Origin: Lentimicrobiaceae bacterium | GTDB taxonomy: Bacteria > Bacteroidota > Bacteroidia > Bacteroidales > Lentimicrobiaceae | Length of the DNA stretch: 6,831 bases | Assembly (NCBI GenBank): GCA_028697695.1 | Contig: JAQVEI010000125.1 | Coordinates: forward strand, 1-6,831 | Direction: 5' to 3' | Shown here: piece by piece, positions 1 to 6,256 of the stretch | Position numbering within the stretch: the first letter of the stretch is position 1 | Layout of the letters: the number at the start of each line of letters is the position of its first letter | Position numbers and translations under genes: made by a program | The notes under the pieces: generated by a model | Told to the model about the DNA's origin: nothing | The model's input: only the letters and a program-made list of their open reading frames with translations | Databases searched by the model: none

Positions 1-1682
1 TTGAATTTATTGAATACATCAATCAGCTTTCTTTCAGGCTCATTAATATGGATATCAATAATATGGATGATATCATTCTGAACGCGCTTGAAAAAGTAGG
101 TTCTCTGTATGGTGCAGAAAGGGTGTATATTGCCTGTTATGATGCGGCCCAGGCTCGTGTAAATTTAACCCATGAGTATGCTTTTGATAAGCGTTTCTCA
201 CACAAGCAATTAATCCCTTCTATTCAGATAGTTGAAATTCAGGAATTTATACGTAAAATGGAAGATGGGGAGCTGCTGCATTTTCAACGCTCTGATGGCG
301 ACACAGCGTCCGGTTACGGTGAAATGCTCTATTTCTTTGATTTGTTGAATGTTGAAACCATGATTGCCATTCCCCTTACGGGTGAACAACAGTTCCTGGG
401 TTTCATAGGTTTTGACACCTACAGCAGGCCGGCACAATGGCATGAAAATACATTGAATGCCTTCCGGCTTACCGCTCAGATTATGGCCAACACATTAGCA
501 CGTAAGCAAAGAGAAAGCGCTCTGAAAAATGCATTGATACAAGCTGAATCTTCCGACAAACTTAAATCTGCATTTTTGGCCGGCATATCTCATGAGATAA
601 GAACACCAATGAATCATATTCTGGGCTTTCTGAGCATGTTGGATGATCCTGATATTCAGGCCAAAGAAAGATCGGAATATTTAAGCATCATTAAAAACAG
701 CAGCCAAAAATTGTTGCAGTTGCTCGATGATGTTATTAAAACTGCACTTATTGATTCGGGACAACTCAGTTACCGCCCGCAACCTTGCCAGCTAAACCGT
801 TTTATGGAATCTTTGCTTATTCAGGCTGAAGGTACAAAAGTTTCTCTGAAGCGAAAAGATATAAAAATAAACCTGCTGATAGATCAGCAAATGGGTGATG
901 AATTGATAGAAACTGATGAAACCAAGCTTAAGCAAATCCTGTGGAACCTGTTAACCAATGCTATAAAATATACTACCAATGGGATGATTGATTTTGGGTA
1001 TGTGCTGACTGCGGAATATATTAAATTTTTTGTGAGCGATACAGGCATTGGTATTGATGAGGACAAGCAATCATCCATCTTCGATCGTTTTTATCGCATT
1101 GAGCATGATTTAAACCGTGAAATGGGTGGTGCAGGTCTGGGCTTGTCTATAAGTCAGGGGTTGGCCTCCTTTATCGGAGAGCCCATTCAGATAAATTCTA
1201 CACCCGGAGCCGGTTCAACCTTCCGTTTTTCCATTCCCAGAAAGGAGTACCAATTGCCCCAGCCGGCAACTGGCACCAACGGTTACCGTACCCGGGTTTA
1301 TGATTGGAAAGGCAAGAAAATACTTATGGTGGAAGATGATCCCGTAAACATGCGGTTTCTTGCGGTAATGCTTTTACGTACCAATGCAGAGTTGTTTTAT
1401 GCAGCCGATGGTGCCGAGGCGGTTAAAATAGTTGAGAATCAACCCCTGGATTTGGTACTGATGGACATGCAACTCCCAATTATGGATGGGTTTGAGGCAA
1501 CCCGGCGAATAAAGTCAATAAATCAAAAATTGCCGGTTATTGCTCAAACAGCCATGGCGCTGAATGCGGATAAACAACGCTGTATAGATGCAGGCTGTGA
1601 TGATTATCTTGCAAAACCCATTGGTAGGCTGCAACTTTATGAGGCTGCAGACCGGTTATTGTTTAAGGATAAATTTAATTAA
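1..1682 (+). CDS. Hybrid sensor histidine kinase (GAF-HisKA-HATPase-REC), 5' partial
   Basis: Cytoplasmic two-component hybrid kinase that should autophosphorylate on His and pass the phosphate to its own receiver. Numbering from the Met at base 48: a GAF sensor domain covers about 1-150. A HisKA domain has its H-box around His182 (SHEIRTP). The HATPase has its N-box at 297-308 (ILWNLLTNAIKY), G1 at 330-336 (SDTGIGI), F-box at 345-349 and G2 at 360-369 (GGAGLGLSIS). A REC domain spans about 423-540, with acidic residues Glu429/Asp430/Asp431, phospho-acceptor Asp473, Thr501 and Lys523. All key residues are present. No transmembrane segment or DNA-binding output is visible. The frame stays open from base 48 back to base 3, and those codons (FIEYINQLSFRLIN) look like the first helix of a GAF domain. 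The true start, and perhaps further sensor domains, therefore lie outside the window. The signal sensed and any downstream partner are unknown. Its stop overlaps that of the convergent queD-like gene. Confidence 0.93.
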   Translation, partial: EFIEYINQLSFRLINMDINNMDDIILNALEKVGSLYGAERVYIACYDAAQARVNLTHEYAFDKRFSHKQLIPSIQIVEIQEFIRKMEDGELLHFQRSDGDTASGYGEMLYFFDLLNVETMIAIPLTGEQQFLGFIGFDTYSRPAQWHENTLNAFRLTAQIMANTLARKQRESALKNALIQAESSDKLKSAFLAGISHEIRTPMNHILGFLSMLDDPDIQAKERSEYLSIIKNSSQKLLQLLDDVIKTALIDSGQLSYRPQPCQLNRFMESLLIQAEGTKVSLKRKDIKINLLIDQQMGDELIETDETKLKQILWNLLTNAIKYTTNGMIDFGYVLTAEYIKFFVSDTGIGIDEDKQSSIFDRFYRIEHDLNREMGGAGLGLSISQGLASFIGEPIQINSTPGAGSTFRFSIPRKEYQLPQPATGTNGYRTRVYDWKGKKILMVEDDPVNMRFLAVMLLRTNAELFYAADGAEAVKIVENQPLDLVLMDMQLPIMDGFEATRRIKSINQKLPVIAQTAMALNADKQRCIDAGCDDYLAKPIGRLQLYEAADRLLFKDKFN

Positions 1683-1691
1683 TCATTATCC
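1667..1691. other. Inverted repeat over the kinase/queD-like convergent stops
   Basis: GGATAA (1667-1672) and TTATCC (1686-1691) are perfect inverted repeats around a 13-base AT-rich loop. The loop includes the palindrome TTAATTAA (1675-1682), which holds both stop codons. The six-pair stem is weak and no T-tract follows, so terminator function is only a possibility. Confidence 0.3.
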
Positions 1692-2128
1692 GATGCATAC
1701 CATTCGGCATAAGAAGTTACTGTTTCACACAACTTCAGGCTAAACAGGCGGATATTGTCGGGCAGATGCTTACTGATTCGTTCGGCGAAATCAATAAGCA
1801 GGTTTTCACTGGTAGGCTGATAATCTACCAGGATAAGCCGGCCGACAAAGTCATTCAGATTAATCAGGGGGTCGGGAGCAGTGTTTCGTTGTAGTACCAG
1901 CGAATGGTCAAATTCATCCACTATCTGTGCCCTAACCAGGGTTTTTAACTCTCTGAAATCCATCACCATTCCATAGTGAGGGTGGTTTGCATCTGTAATA
2001 GGTTGCCCTGTTATGGTGACAAAAAACTCGTAGGAATGTCCATGGATATGGCGACAGGGCCCATCATACCCCGCAAGAGCATGAGCCATTTCAAATTTAA
2101 ATTCCTTGGTTAATCTTATATTTGACAT
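1679..2128 (-). CDS. queD: 6-carboxy-5,6,7,8-tetrahydropterin synthase (QueD / PTPS family)
   Basis: Zinc enzyme of the PTPS/QueD fold. QueD converts 7,8-dihydroneopterin triphosphate to 6-carboxytetrahydropterin, the second step toward preQ0 and queuosine in tRNA. At 149 aa it has normal family length. Visible motifs: His16 in MAHAL, then Cys25-x3-His29-Gly-His31 (CRHIHGH). His16, His29 and His31 are the expected zinc ligands and Cys25 the catalytic nucleophile. Asp74-His75 (FDHSL) form the expected catalytic pair, PTSEN lies at 105-109, and Glu135 in CETVTSYAEW is the likely pterin-anchoring Glu. The Cys in CxxxHGH favours QueD over the eukaryotic-type 6-pyruvoyl enzyme, but exact specificity cannot be proved from sequence. 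The ATG lies 6 bases after the stop of the nuclease gene, so it is probably the last gene of that operon. No Shine-Dalgarno is visible. No other queuosine gene (queC, queE, queF) is in the window. Confidence 0.9.
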   Translation of the reverse strand: MSNIRLTKEFKFEMAHALAGYDGPCRHIHGHSYEFFVTITGQPITDANHPHYGMVMDFRELKTLVRAQIVDEFDHSLVLQRNTAPDPLINLNDFVGRLILVDYQPTSENLLIDFAERISKHLPDNIRLFSLKLCETVTSYAEWYASDND

Positions 2129-2134
2129 AACGGG

Positions 2135-3196
2135 CTATTTTAAAATGCGGGCATGAGCAGGTAGTTTGCCATCTTCAGCAATCAATGCGATGTAAAATCC
2201 ACTCGAAAGTGCGGATAGATCTATCTGCAGGCTTTGTCCGTCGCGGCTAAGGGAACAGGGGTGTATCTTCCCGGCAACGTCATACAGCTTAACCGAAACC
2301 TGGCTATTGTTGTAATAGCCGTTGTGGTTTACGATGCAAAACTCCTTGGCCGGTACAGGAAATATTGTAATGTTTTTGTTGACTTCAGGAGCATACAGCC
2401 CGGTTGGGTCACCCCAGATATTTGCCACAAACTCCGGATGGTCAATAAATGGGTTTCGATTTTGCTGTATTTCATAAACAGCGTTGTTTCTGTCAATCTC
2501 TTTCTGGCTTACCGGGTCTGCCTGATGCCATTCCATCATCATGGCCAAAGCCCAGGGTTTAAGCTGTGCACCGTTCACCATTGGACTGCCTGCCCAACCG
2601 TTATCTTCATGGTAATAGCGGGTTGACATATAGAAGTAGGTTCTGGCAAAATCACCCTTATAGGCGTCAATCGGTTCAAATACGGTACCTGAGTAACCTG
2701 AATAGCTACATGGGCCAAGCTTACTGCCGTTTTTTGAGGTCCACGTGGCCGAAGAAACTTCTCCAAACGGAAAATTGCTTCGTTTGCCATTTACGTAGCC
2801 GTCAGTAGGGTATAAGTGAAACAAATCGGAGTTCATAGGGCTTTGATTGTTAAACCAGCTTTTGGGCCAGGAATGCTCCCGGTTGTAACAATCGCCTTCA
2901 CGACTATAATTTCCACATTGATCGCCGGATGTAAAATGATAAACATAAGGTGGCGTTCCACCCGGAACATCAGAGTACATATCCCATACCGTATTGTCGG
3001 GCTTTTTGTCAGTGGCTTCAAAATGGGCGTGCAGTGAACCGTATGATTGAACCTGATGATTGTCGATGATGTTATGCAAGGCAGCCTGTAGCGCCTCTCC
3101 ATATAAACCCGCAGCACTATTGTAGTAAGCAGCCGGTGGCTGAGCCTGTGTAAGGGTAGTAAATGGTAATAATAAAAGAAAAATGAGTTTTTTCAT
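2135..3196 (-). CDS. Secreted endonuclease I family nuclease with type IX sorting domain
   Basis: Predicted extracellular or cell-surface nuclease, 353 aa. Residues 1-18 form a signal peptide (MKKLIFLLLL core, likely cleaved after TQA). Residues about 22-265 form an endonuclease I (EndA/Vvn-like, His-Me finger) domain. Its signature is YNREHSWPKSWF at 104-115 with the presumed general base His108, followed by SDLFHLYPTDGYVNGKRSNFPFGE at 123-146, where Asn141 is the likely metal ligand, and by RNPFIDHPEF at 247-256. Such enzymes cut DNA, often RNA too, with little sequence preference and need a divalent metal. Cys94 and Cys103 could form a disulfide, as expected outside the cytoplasm. Residues about 274-353 are a type A Por sorting domain (ITIFPVPAKE, VKLYDVAGKI, IDLSALSSGFYIALI, closing ARILK), which directs export through the type IX system. 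The gene starts 21 bases after the MntP-like gene and ends 6 bases before queD, consistent with an operon. Likely roles are nutrient or phosphate scavenging from DNA, or matrix degradation (inference). Confidence 0.93.
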   Translation of the reverse strand: MKKLIFLLLLPFTTLTQAQPPAAYYNSAAGLYGEALQAALHNIIDNHQVQSYGSLHAHFEATDKKPDNTVWDMYSDVPGGTPPYVYHFTSGDQCGNYSREGDCYNREHSWPKSWFNNQSPMNSDLFHLYPTDGYVNGKRSNFPFGEVSSATWTSKNGSKLGPCSYSGYSGTVFEPIDAYKGDFARTYFYMSTRYYHEDNGWAGSPMVNGAQLKPWALAMMMEWHQADPVSQKEIDRNNAVYEIQQNRNPFIDHPEFVANIWGDPTGLYAPEVNKNITIFPVPAKEFCIVNHNGYYNNSQVSVKLYDVAGKIHPCSLSRDGQSLQIDLSALSSGFYIALIAEDGKLPAHARILK

Positions 3197-3217
3197 TGTG
3201 GTGAAGTTATTAAAAAA

Positions 3218-3805
3218 TCAATAGAGCATTCGAATCGAGAAGAAAACAATAAGGGAACCAGCCAAAATACCGAGCCGTGCCGGCATTGTTTTATAACCAT
3301 GTGCATTCCCCAACAGTATGCCGGCCAATGTGTACACCAACGATACACCAAACAACAAAGCCATAGGCATGAGAACCGGAAACCCTGCAAGGCCAAGGGC
3401 GAAACCTCCAAAAAAAACATTCATGCTGCCTGAGAGTGCAAGCAGCAGAGCCGATTTTAGAGTGTCGGTAAGTTTAACCCTTTCTTCGGGATAAAATTTA
3501 AAAGATTCGTACATTATTTTTAATCCAATAAGTGCAAGTAGCAAACCGCCTGCGGTAATTGAAAAATTACCCGCCATTGGTTTGAACAGTATGCCGGTAA
3601 GCAGCCCAAATCCAAAGCCGGCTGCCGGCATCACGGCCATGAACAGTGGCAAATACACCTTAACCTTTATAGCCAGCTTTCGGTGAAGCGACACCGAATA
3701 CCAGGTTGCAGAGAAAGTGTGGTAAGCCAGACAGATAACTACAAATAATAATGTTAAATTGATGTCCAATTTCTTGCTATTCAAAGAGGATACAAAAGTA
3801 AGCAT
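3218..3805 (-). CDS. MntP-like (manganese efflux family) six-helix membrane protein, divergent
   Basis: Integral inner-membrane protein, 195 aa from the ATG at 3805, with six hydrophobic segments at about 15-39, 50-72, 81-102, 118-141, 143-166 and 176-194. Layout and local motifs match the MntP Mn2+ exporter family: PAAGFGFGLLTG in helix 2, LLLALIGLKIMYESF in helix 3, LALSGSMNVFFGGFAL in helix 4, and the closing LGILAGSLIVFFSIRMLY. In E. coli MntP, helices 1 and 4 carry functional aspartates in MDAF and LDAMAVG; here the aligned residues are His29 (YHTF) and Asn129 (MNVFFGG). Manganese export is therefore doubtful and another substrate is possible. The start is uncertain: TTG at 3856 would give 212 aa, ATG at 3805 gives 195, and TTG at 3769 gives 183 with an N-terminus (xDINLTLLF) that lines up closely with E. 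coli MntP. It is the first gene of the probable operon with the nuclease and queD, and is divergent from pyruvate kinase. Confidence 0.75.
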   Translation of the reverse strand: MLTFVSSLNSKKLDINLTLLFVVICLAYHTFSATWYSVSLHRKLAIKVKVYLPLFMAVMPAAGFGFGLLTGILFKPMAGNFSITAGGLLLALIGLKIMYESFKFYPEERVKLTDTLKSALLLALSGSMNVFFGGFALGLAGFPVLMPMALLFGVSLVYTLAGILLGNAHGYKTMPARLGILAGSLIVFFSIRMLY

Positions 3806-3822
3806 TTTGGCATTGGAGCTAA
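3793..3822 (-). promoter_or_regulatory. Candidate Bacteroidota promoter for the MntP-like/nuclease/queD operon
   Basis: On the minus strand TACTTTTG (3800 to 3793) matches the Bacteroidota -7 consensus TAnnTTTG exactly. A TTA (3822 to 3820), one base off the -33 TTG, lies 19 bases upstream. Transcription would begin near 3786-3788, which is inside the ATG-3805 reading frame. If the promoter is real, the TTG at 3769 becomes the more likely start. I found no other exact TAnnTTTG on this strand between 3805 and the pyruvate kinase start. Confidence 0.4.
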
Positions 3823-3864
3823 GTAAAAAAACTGATTTTAACGGATTGCCACGCAATAATCTGA

Positions 3865-3895
3865 TTGAATAAATGGGGATGATTGTCTATATTTG
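3865..3895 (+). promoter_or_regulatory. Bacteroidota-type promoter of pyruvate kinase
   Basis: TTG at 3865-3867, then 20 bases, then TATATTTG at 3888-3895. This fits the Bacteroidota primary-sigma consensus (TTG, 19-21 bases, TAnnTTTG) at both boxes. Transcription would start around 3901-3903, leaving a leader of about 25 bases before the ATG at 3928. That leader is A-rich near the start codon (GAGAAACAGAT) and has no strong Shine-Dalgarno, as is common in this phylum. Confidence 0.65.
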
Positions 3896-3927
3896 TATTT
3901 CTTTCCTCACCAACTTGAGAAACAGAT

Positions 3928-5349
3928 ATGAGAAAAACCAAAATAGTTGCCACACTGGGTCCGGCCTCATCTGATGAGCATACATTAAAACAACTCATGC
4001 TTGCAGGTGTAAATGTTTTCCGGCTTAATTTTTCACATGGCACACACCAGATACATGCACAAACTCTTTCAAGGATTGATAAGTTAAACGCAGAGTTAGG
4101 TCTTCATGTGGCCACGCTGGCCGACCTTTCGGGTCCGAAAATCCGAACAGGTGAAGTGGAAGGCAATGCCATGCTGCTTAAGCCCGGAGAGCAGGTATTG
4201 ATGACCACACGGAGCCAGATTAGCGCGCAGCATATTATTAGTGTAGGTTATAATGGCTTTGCCAGAGATGTTAAAGCAGGGGAGCGGATATTGCTGGATG
4301 ATGGTAAAATAATGCTTCAGGCTTTAGAATCAAACCAAATTGATGAAGTAGTAGCCAAAGTTATTCAGGGTGGTATGCTCAGTTCAAACAAAGGCATCAA
4401 CCTTCCCAACACCCGTTTAAGTTTACCCACGCTTTCTGAAAAAGATCTGGATGATCTTAACTTTATCCTGCAACACAATATAGAGTGGATAGCTCTGTCG
4501 TTTGTAAGAACGGCTGCTGATATTGAAGGTTTGCGCAGGCATATCCTCGATAAATGTAAGATGCGGCCACCTAAAATTATGGCCAAAATAGAAAAACCCG
4601 AAGCGGTGGAAAATGCTTTGGCCATAATAAGGGCGAGTGATGCCATAATGGTTGCGCGCGGAGATTTGGGTGTAGAAATACCACAGGAGCAGGTACCCAT
4701 AGTTCAGAAGAAATTTATCCACATGAGCATTGCAGCGTCCAAACCTATTGTGGTTGCTACCCAAATGATGGAAGGTATGATCACTAATATGAGACCTACA
4801 CGGGCCGAGGTGAGTGATGTGGCCAACTCGGTGATTGATGGAGCCGATGCACTGATGCTTAGCGGGGAAACTTCCGTGGGTAGTTTCCCGGTAGAAACCG
4901 TGGAAACCATGAGTAGAATAATTATGGATGTAGAAAACAGCGGTCTGTTGCATGCGGTGGAATCCCATACGGATTCGCCCGGCGAACGTCGAATCTCGGA
5001 TGCTGTTATCCGGGCGGCAAGAGATCTGGCACAGCAGGTAAAAGCTACTGCAATCATAGGTATGACACATTCCGGATACTCTGCTTTTAAGCTCTCCAGC
5101 TTTCGGCCAGGAGCAGGAATTTTTATCTTTGCCAGCGACCACTATCTGCTCAATATGATGAATTTACTGTGGGGCGTTACACCGGTGTATTATGATAAAT
5201 TCTCAAATACGGATACGGCGCTTACGAATATGCGTAAAATATTGATAAACCAGGGGCACCTGCAAAAAGGCGACTACTTTATTCATATTTCCAGTATCCC
5301 TATTGGCAAACCCGGCAAAACCAATATGCTTAAACTGTCGCAGGTTTAA
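3928..5349 (+). CDS. pyk: Pyruvate kinase
   Basis: Last step of glycolysis: phosphoenolpyruvate plus ADP gives pyruvate plus ATP, in the cytoplasm. At 473 aa it is the usual bacterial length and complete. The A domain shows RLNFSHG at 32-38 (Arg32, Asn34, Ser36) and Asp66 in ADLSGPKIRTG. The B domain spans roughly 70-165. The catalytic signature IMAKIEKPEAV at 217-227 carries Lys220 and the metal ligand Glu222; RGDLGVEIP at 244-252 gives the metal ligand Asp246; ATQMMEGM at 277-284 gives Thr278. PTRAEVSDVANSVIDGADALMLSGET follows. The C-terminal regulatory domain is about 355-473. Lys71 sits where K+-dependent enzymes have Glu (rabbit Glu117), with Leu67 at the neighbouring position usually Thr in those enzymes, which predicts a K+-independent enzyme. 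The ATG follows a good promoter and an A-rich leader. The gene is divergent from the MntP-like operon and its stop overlaps the convergent comF-like gene by four bases. Confidence 0.98.
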   Translation: MRKTKIVATLGPASSDEHTLKQLMLAGVNVFRLNFSHGTHQIHAQTLSRIDKLNAELGLHVATLADLSGPKIRTGEVEGNAMLLKPGEQVLMTTRSQISAQHIISVGYNGFARDVKAGERILLDDGKIMLQALESNQIDEVVAKVIQGGMLSSNKGINLPNTRLSLPTLSEKDLDDLNFILQHNIEWIALSFVRTAADIEGLRRHILDKCKMRPPKIMAKIEKPEAVENALAIIRASDAIMVARGDLGVEIPQEQVPIVQKKFIHMSIAASKPIVVATQMMEGMITNMRPTRAEVSDVANSVIDGADALMLSGETSVGSFPVETVETMSRIIMDVENSGLLHAVESHTDSPGERRISDAVIRAARDLAQQVKATAIIGMTHSGYSAFKLSSFRPGAGIFIFASDHYLLNMMNLLWGVTPVYYDKFSNTDTALTNMRKILINQGHLQKGDYFIHISSIPIGKPGKTNMLKLSQV

Positions 5350-5358
5350 TGAACCGCG
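5339..5358. other. Small hairpin spanning the pyk/comF-like convergent stops
   Basis: CGC-(A)-GGTT pairs with AACC-GCG around a short loop, giving about 7 base pairs with one bulged A (5342) plus a possible T-G pair. It contains both stop codons. No T-run follows on either strand, so it is not a standard intrinsic terminator. It may be chance or a weak end-of-transcript structure. Confidence 0.3.
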
Positions 5359-6047
5359 CAGGCAATGGATGCAATGCTGATACGAATACCCGGGATGCCC
5401 ATGAGTGCATTGGCTGAAGCTTCAAGTGTAGAGCCTGTGGTTATTACATCATCCACCAATAATACGTGCTGGTTAATGTAACGTTGGGTGGTTGTAAGGG
5501 TAAAAATCTCCTTTACATTCTCATACCGCATAAACCTCGACTTCCGGGTCTGGGTTTCCGAGGCTTTACTCCGGACTAGCGTGGTGGCATCAAATTCAAT
5601 TTTCATGCCCTTACTTAAACCCATGGCAAACCATTCAGCTTGATTGTAGCCTCTTTTAGCCTGCTTACGCGGATGTAAGGGCACCGGAATCACCGCCGAT
5701 ACACTGTCGAATAAAGGAGAGCTTTTAAGTTCCCGGCCATAATTCTCTCCAATGTAGGCGCCAATCTCCTTGTATCCTTTATATTTAAGTTGATGGATAA
5801 GATGTTGAACTTTGCCCGCTTTGGTAAAATAATAACAGGCTGCAGCAGCCTGAATGTTTACTTTACCCCAAAACAATTGAATGCAGGGGTTATCGGGCGA
5901 TAAATGAAAATCGGTTTTGGGTAAATGGTAAAGACAATGAAAACACAGGATATGTTCTTTTTTGTAGAGCACATTGCCACATGCCAGACATACCCGGGGA
6001 TATATCAATGAAATGATATCATGAGCCATAGAAGCCAGCGCTGGCAT
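5346..6047 (-). CDS. ComF family protein (zinc finger plus phosphoribosyltransferase domain)
   Basis: ComFC/GntX-type protein, 233 aa, cytoplasmic. The N-terminus has a four-cysteine zinc-binding motif, Cys20-x2-Cys23 ... Cys35-x2-Cys38. The rest is a type I phosphoribosyltransferase fold: HQLKYKGYKEIG at 85-96, VIPVPLHPRKQAKRGYNQAE at 119-138, the ComF-typical segment RSKASETQTRKSRFMRYENV at 159-178, and the PRPP-binding loop VLLVDDVITTGSTL at 195-208 with Asp199/Asp200. Homologues are needed for natural transformation in Bacillus and Haemophilus, where they act on incoming single-stranded DNA in the cytoplasm. In Bacteroidota the role is inferred only, and no other competence gene is nearby. 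The start could be the ATG at 6047 or one six codons later at 6029 (MAHDIISLIYP), which resembles the usual ComF N-terminus. A perfect 12-base palindrome (6034-6045) lies between the two candidates. It appears to be transcribed alone. Confidence 0.92.
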   Translation of the reverse strand: MPALASMAHDIISLIYPRVCLACGNVLYKKEHILCFHCLYHLPKTDFHLSPDNPCIQLFWGKVNIQAAAACYYFTKAGKVQHLIHQLKYKGYKEIGAYIGENYGRELKSSPLFDSVSAVIPVPLHPRKQAKRGYNQAEWFAMGLSKGMKIEFDATTLVRSKASETQTRKSRFMRYENVKEIFTLTTTQRYINQHVLLVDDVITTGSTLEASANALMGIPGIRISIASIACAVH

Positions 6048-6156
6048 AATATCCTGAGTTTTTATTTGATAATGATAAGGCAGGCTTGTTTCGCCGGAGC
6101 AGAGGCAGTTTTTAAAACAGCTTGTTTAGTTCATCGGTTTAATAACTTTACAGGTT

Positions 6157-6164
6157 TAAAGATA
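6157..6164 (-). promoter_or_regulatory. Weak candidate -7 box for the comF-like gene
   Basis: TATCTTTA on the minus strand matches seven of eight positions of the pattern TAnnTTTG (the last base differs). The nearest upstream TTG (6182 to 6180) is only 15 bases away, shorter than the usual 19-21, so support is poor. It would give a leader of about 100 bases. The rest of the gap from 6048 to 6205 is AT-rich and shows nothing I recognise. Confidence 0.2.
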
Positions 6165-6205
6165 CGAAAAATTTGCCTGCAAAAACAGTTTATCCGGTAA
6201 AGTGC

Positions 6206-6236
6206 AAAAAAAAAGCTGCCGGTAAAGGCAGCTTTT
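6206..6236 (-). terminator. Intrinsic terminator of the PpiD-like gene
   Basis: A perfect 10-base-pair stem, AAAAGCTGCC at 6211-6220 against GGCAGCTTTT at 6227-6236, with a six-base loop. On the minus strand it is followed by an unbroken run of nine T (6214 to 6206, four of them in the stem). It starts about 20 bases past the stop codon at 6257-6259. The A-run on one side also makes it partly terminator-like on the + strand (GCTTTTGAAT), but the T-tract there is short. It isolates the PpiD-like gene from the comF-like gene downstream. Confidence 0.88.
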
Positions 6237-6256
6237 GAATATGATTTGAATGAGGT

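Noticed and set aside
2234..2626. Open frame of 130 codons on the + strand opposite the nuclease gene
   Set aside because: The nuclease frame has a signal peptide, catalytic motif and sorting domain throughout. The opposite frame has no recognisable motif.
4423..5142. Long open frame (239 codons) on the minus strand inside pyruvate kinase
   Set aside because: It lies wholly antisense to a fully conserved pyk reading frame, its translation is His/Ser/Cys-rich without any domain pattern, and it has no promoter or start context. It is a shadow of pyk codon use.
6194..6227. Direct repeat CCGGTAAAG at 6194-6202 and 6219-6227
   Set aside because: Only nine bases and two copies, the second being part of the terminator loop and stem. 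Chance is the simplest explanation.
6048..6256. Possible small RNA or tRNA in the largest gap
   Set aside because: No cloverleaf or conserved RNA structure is visible apart from the terminator, which is placed and oriented to end the PpiD-like transcript.
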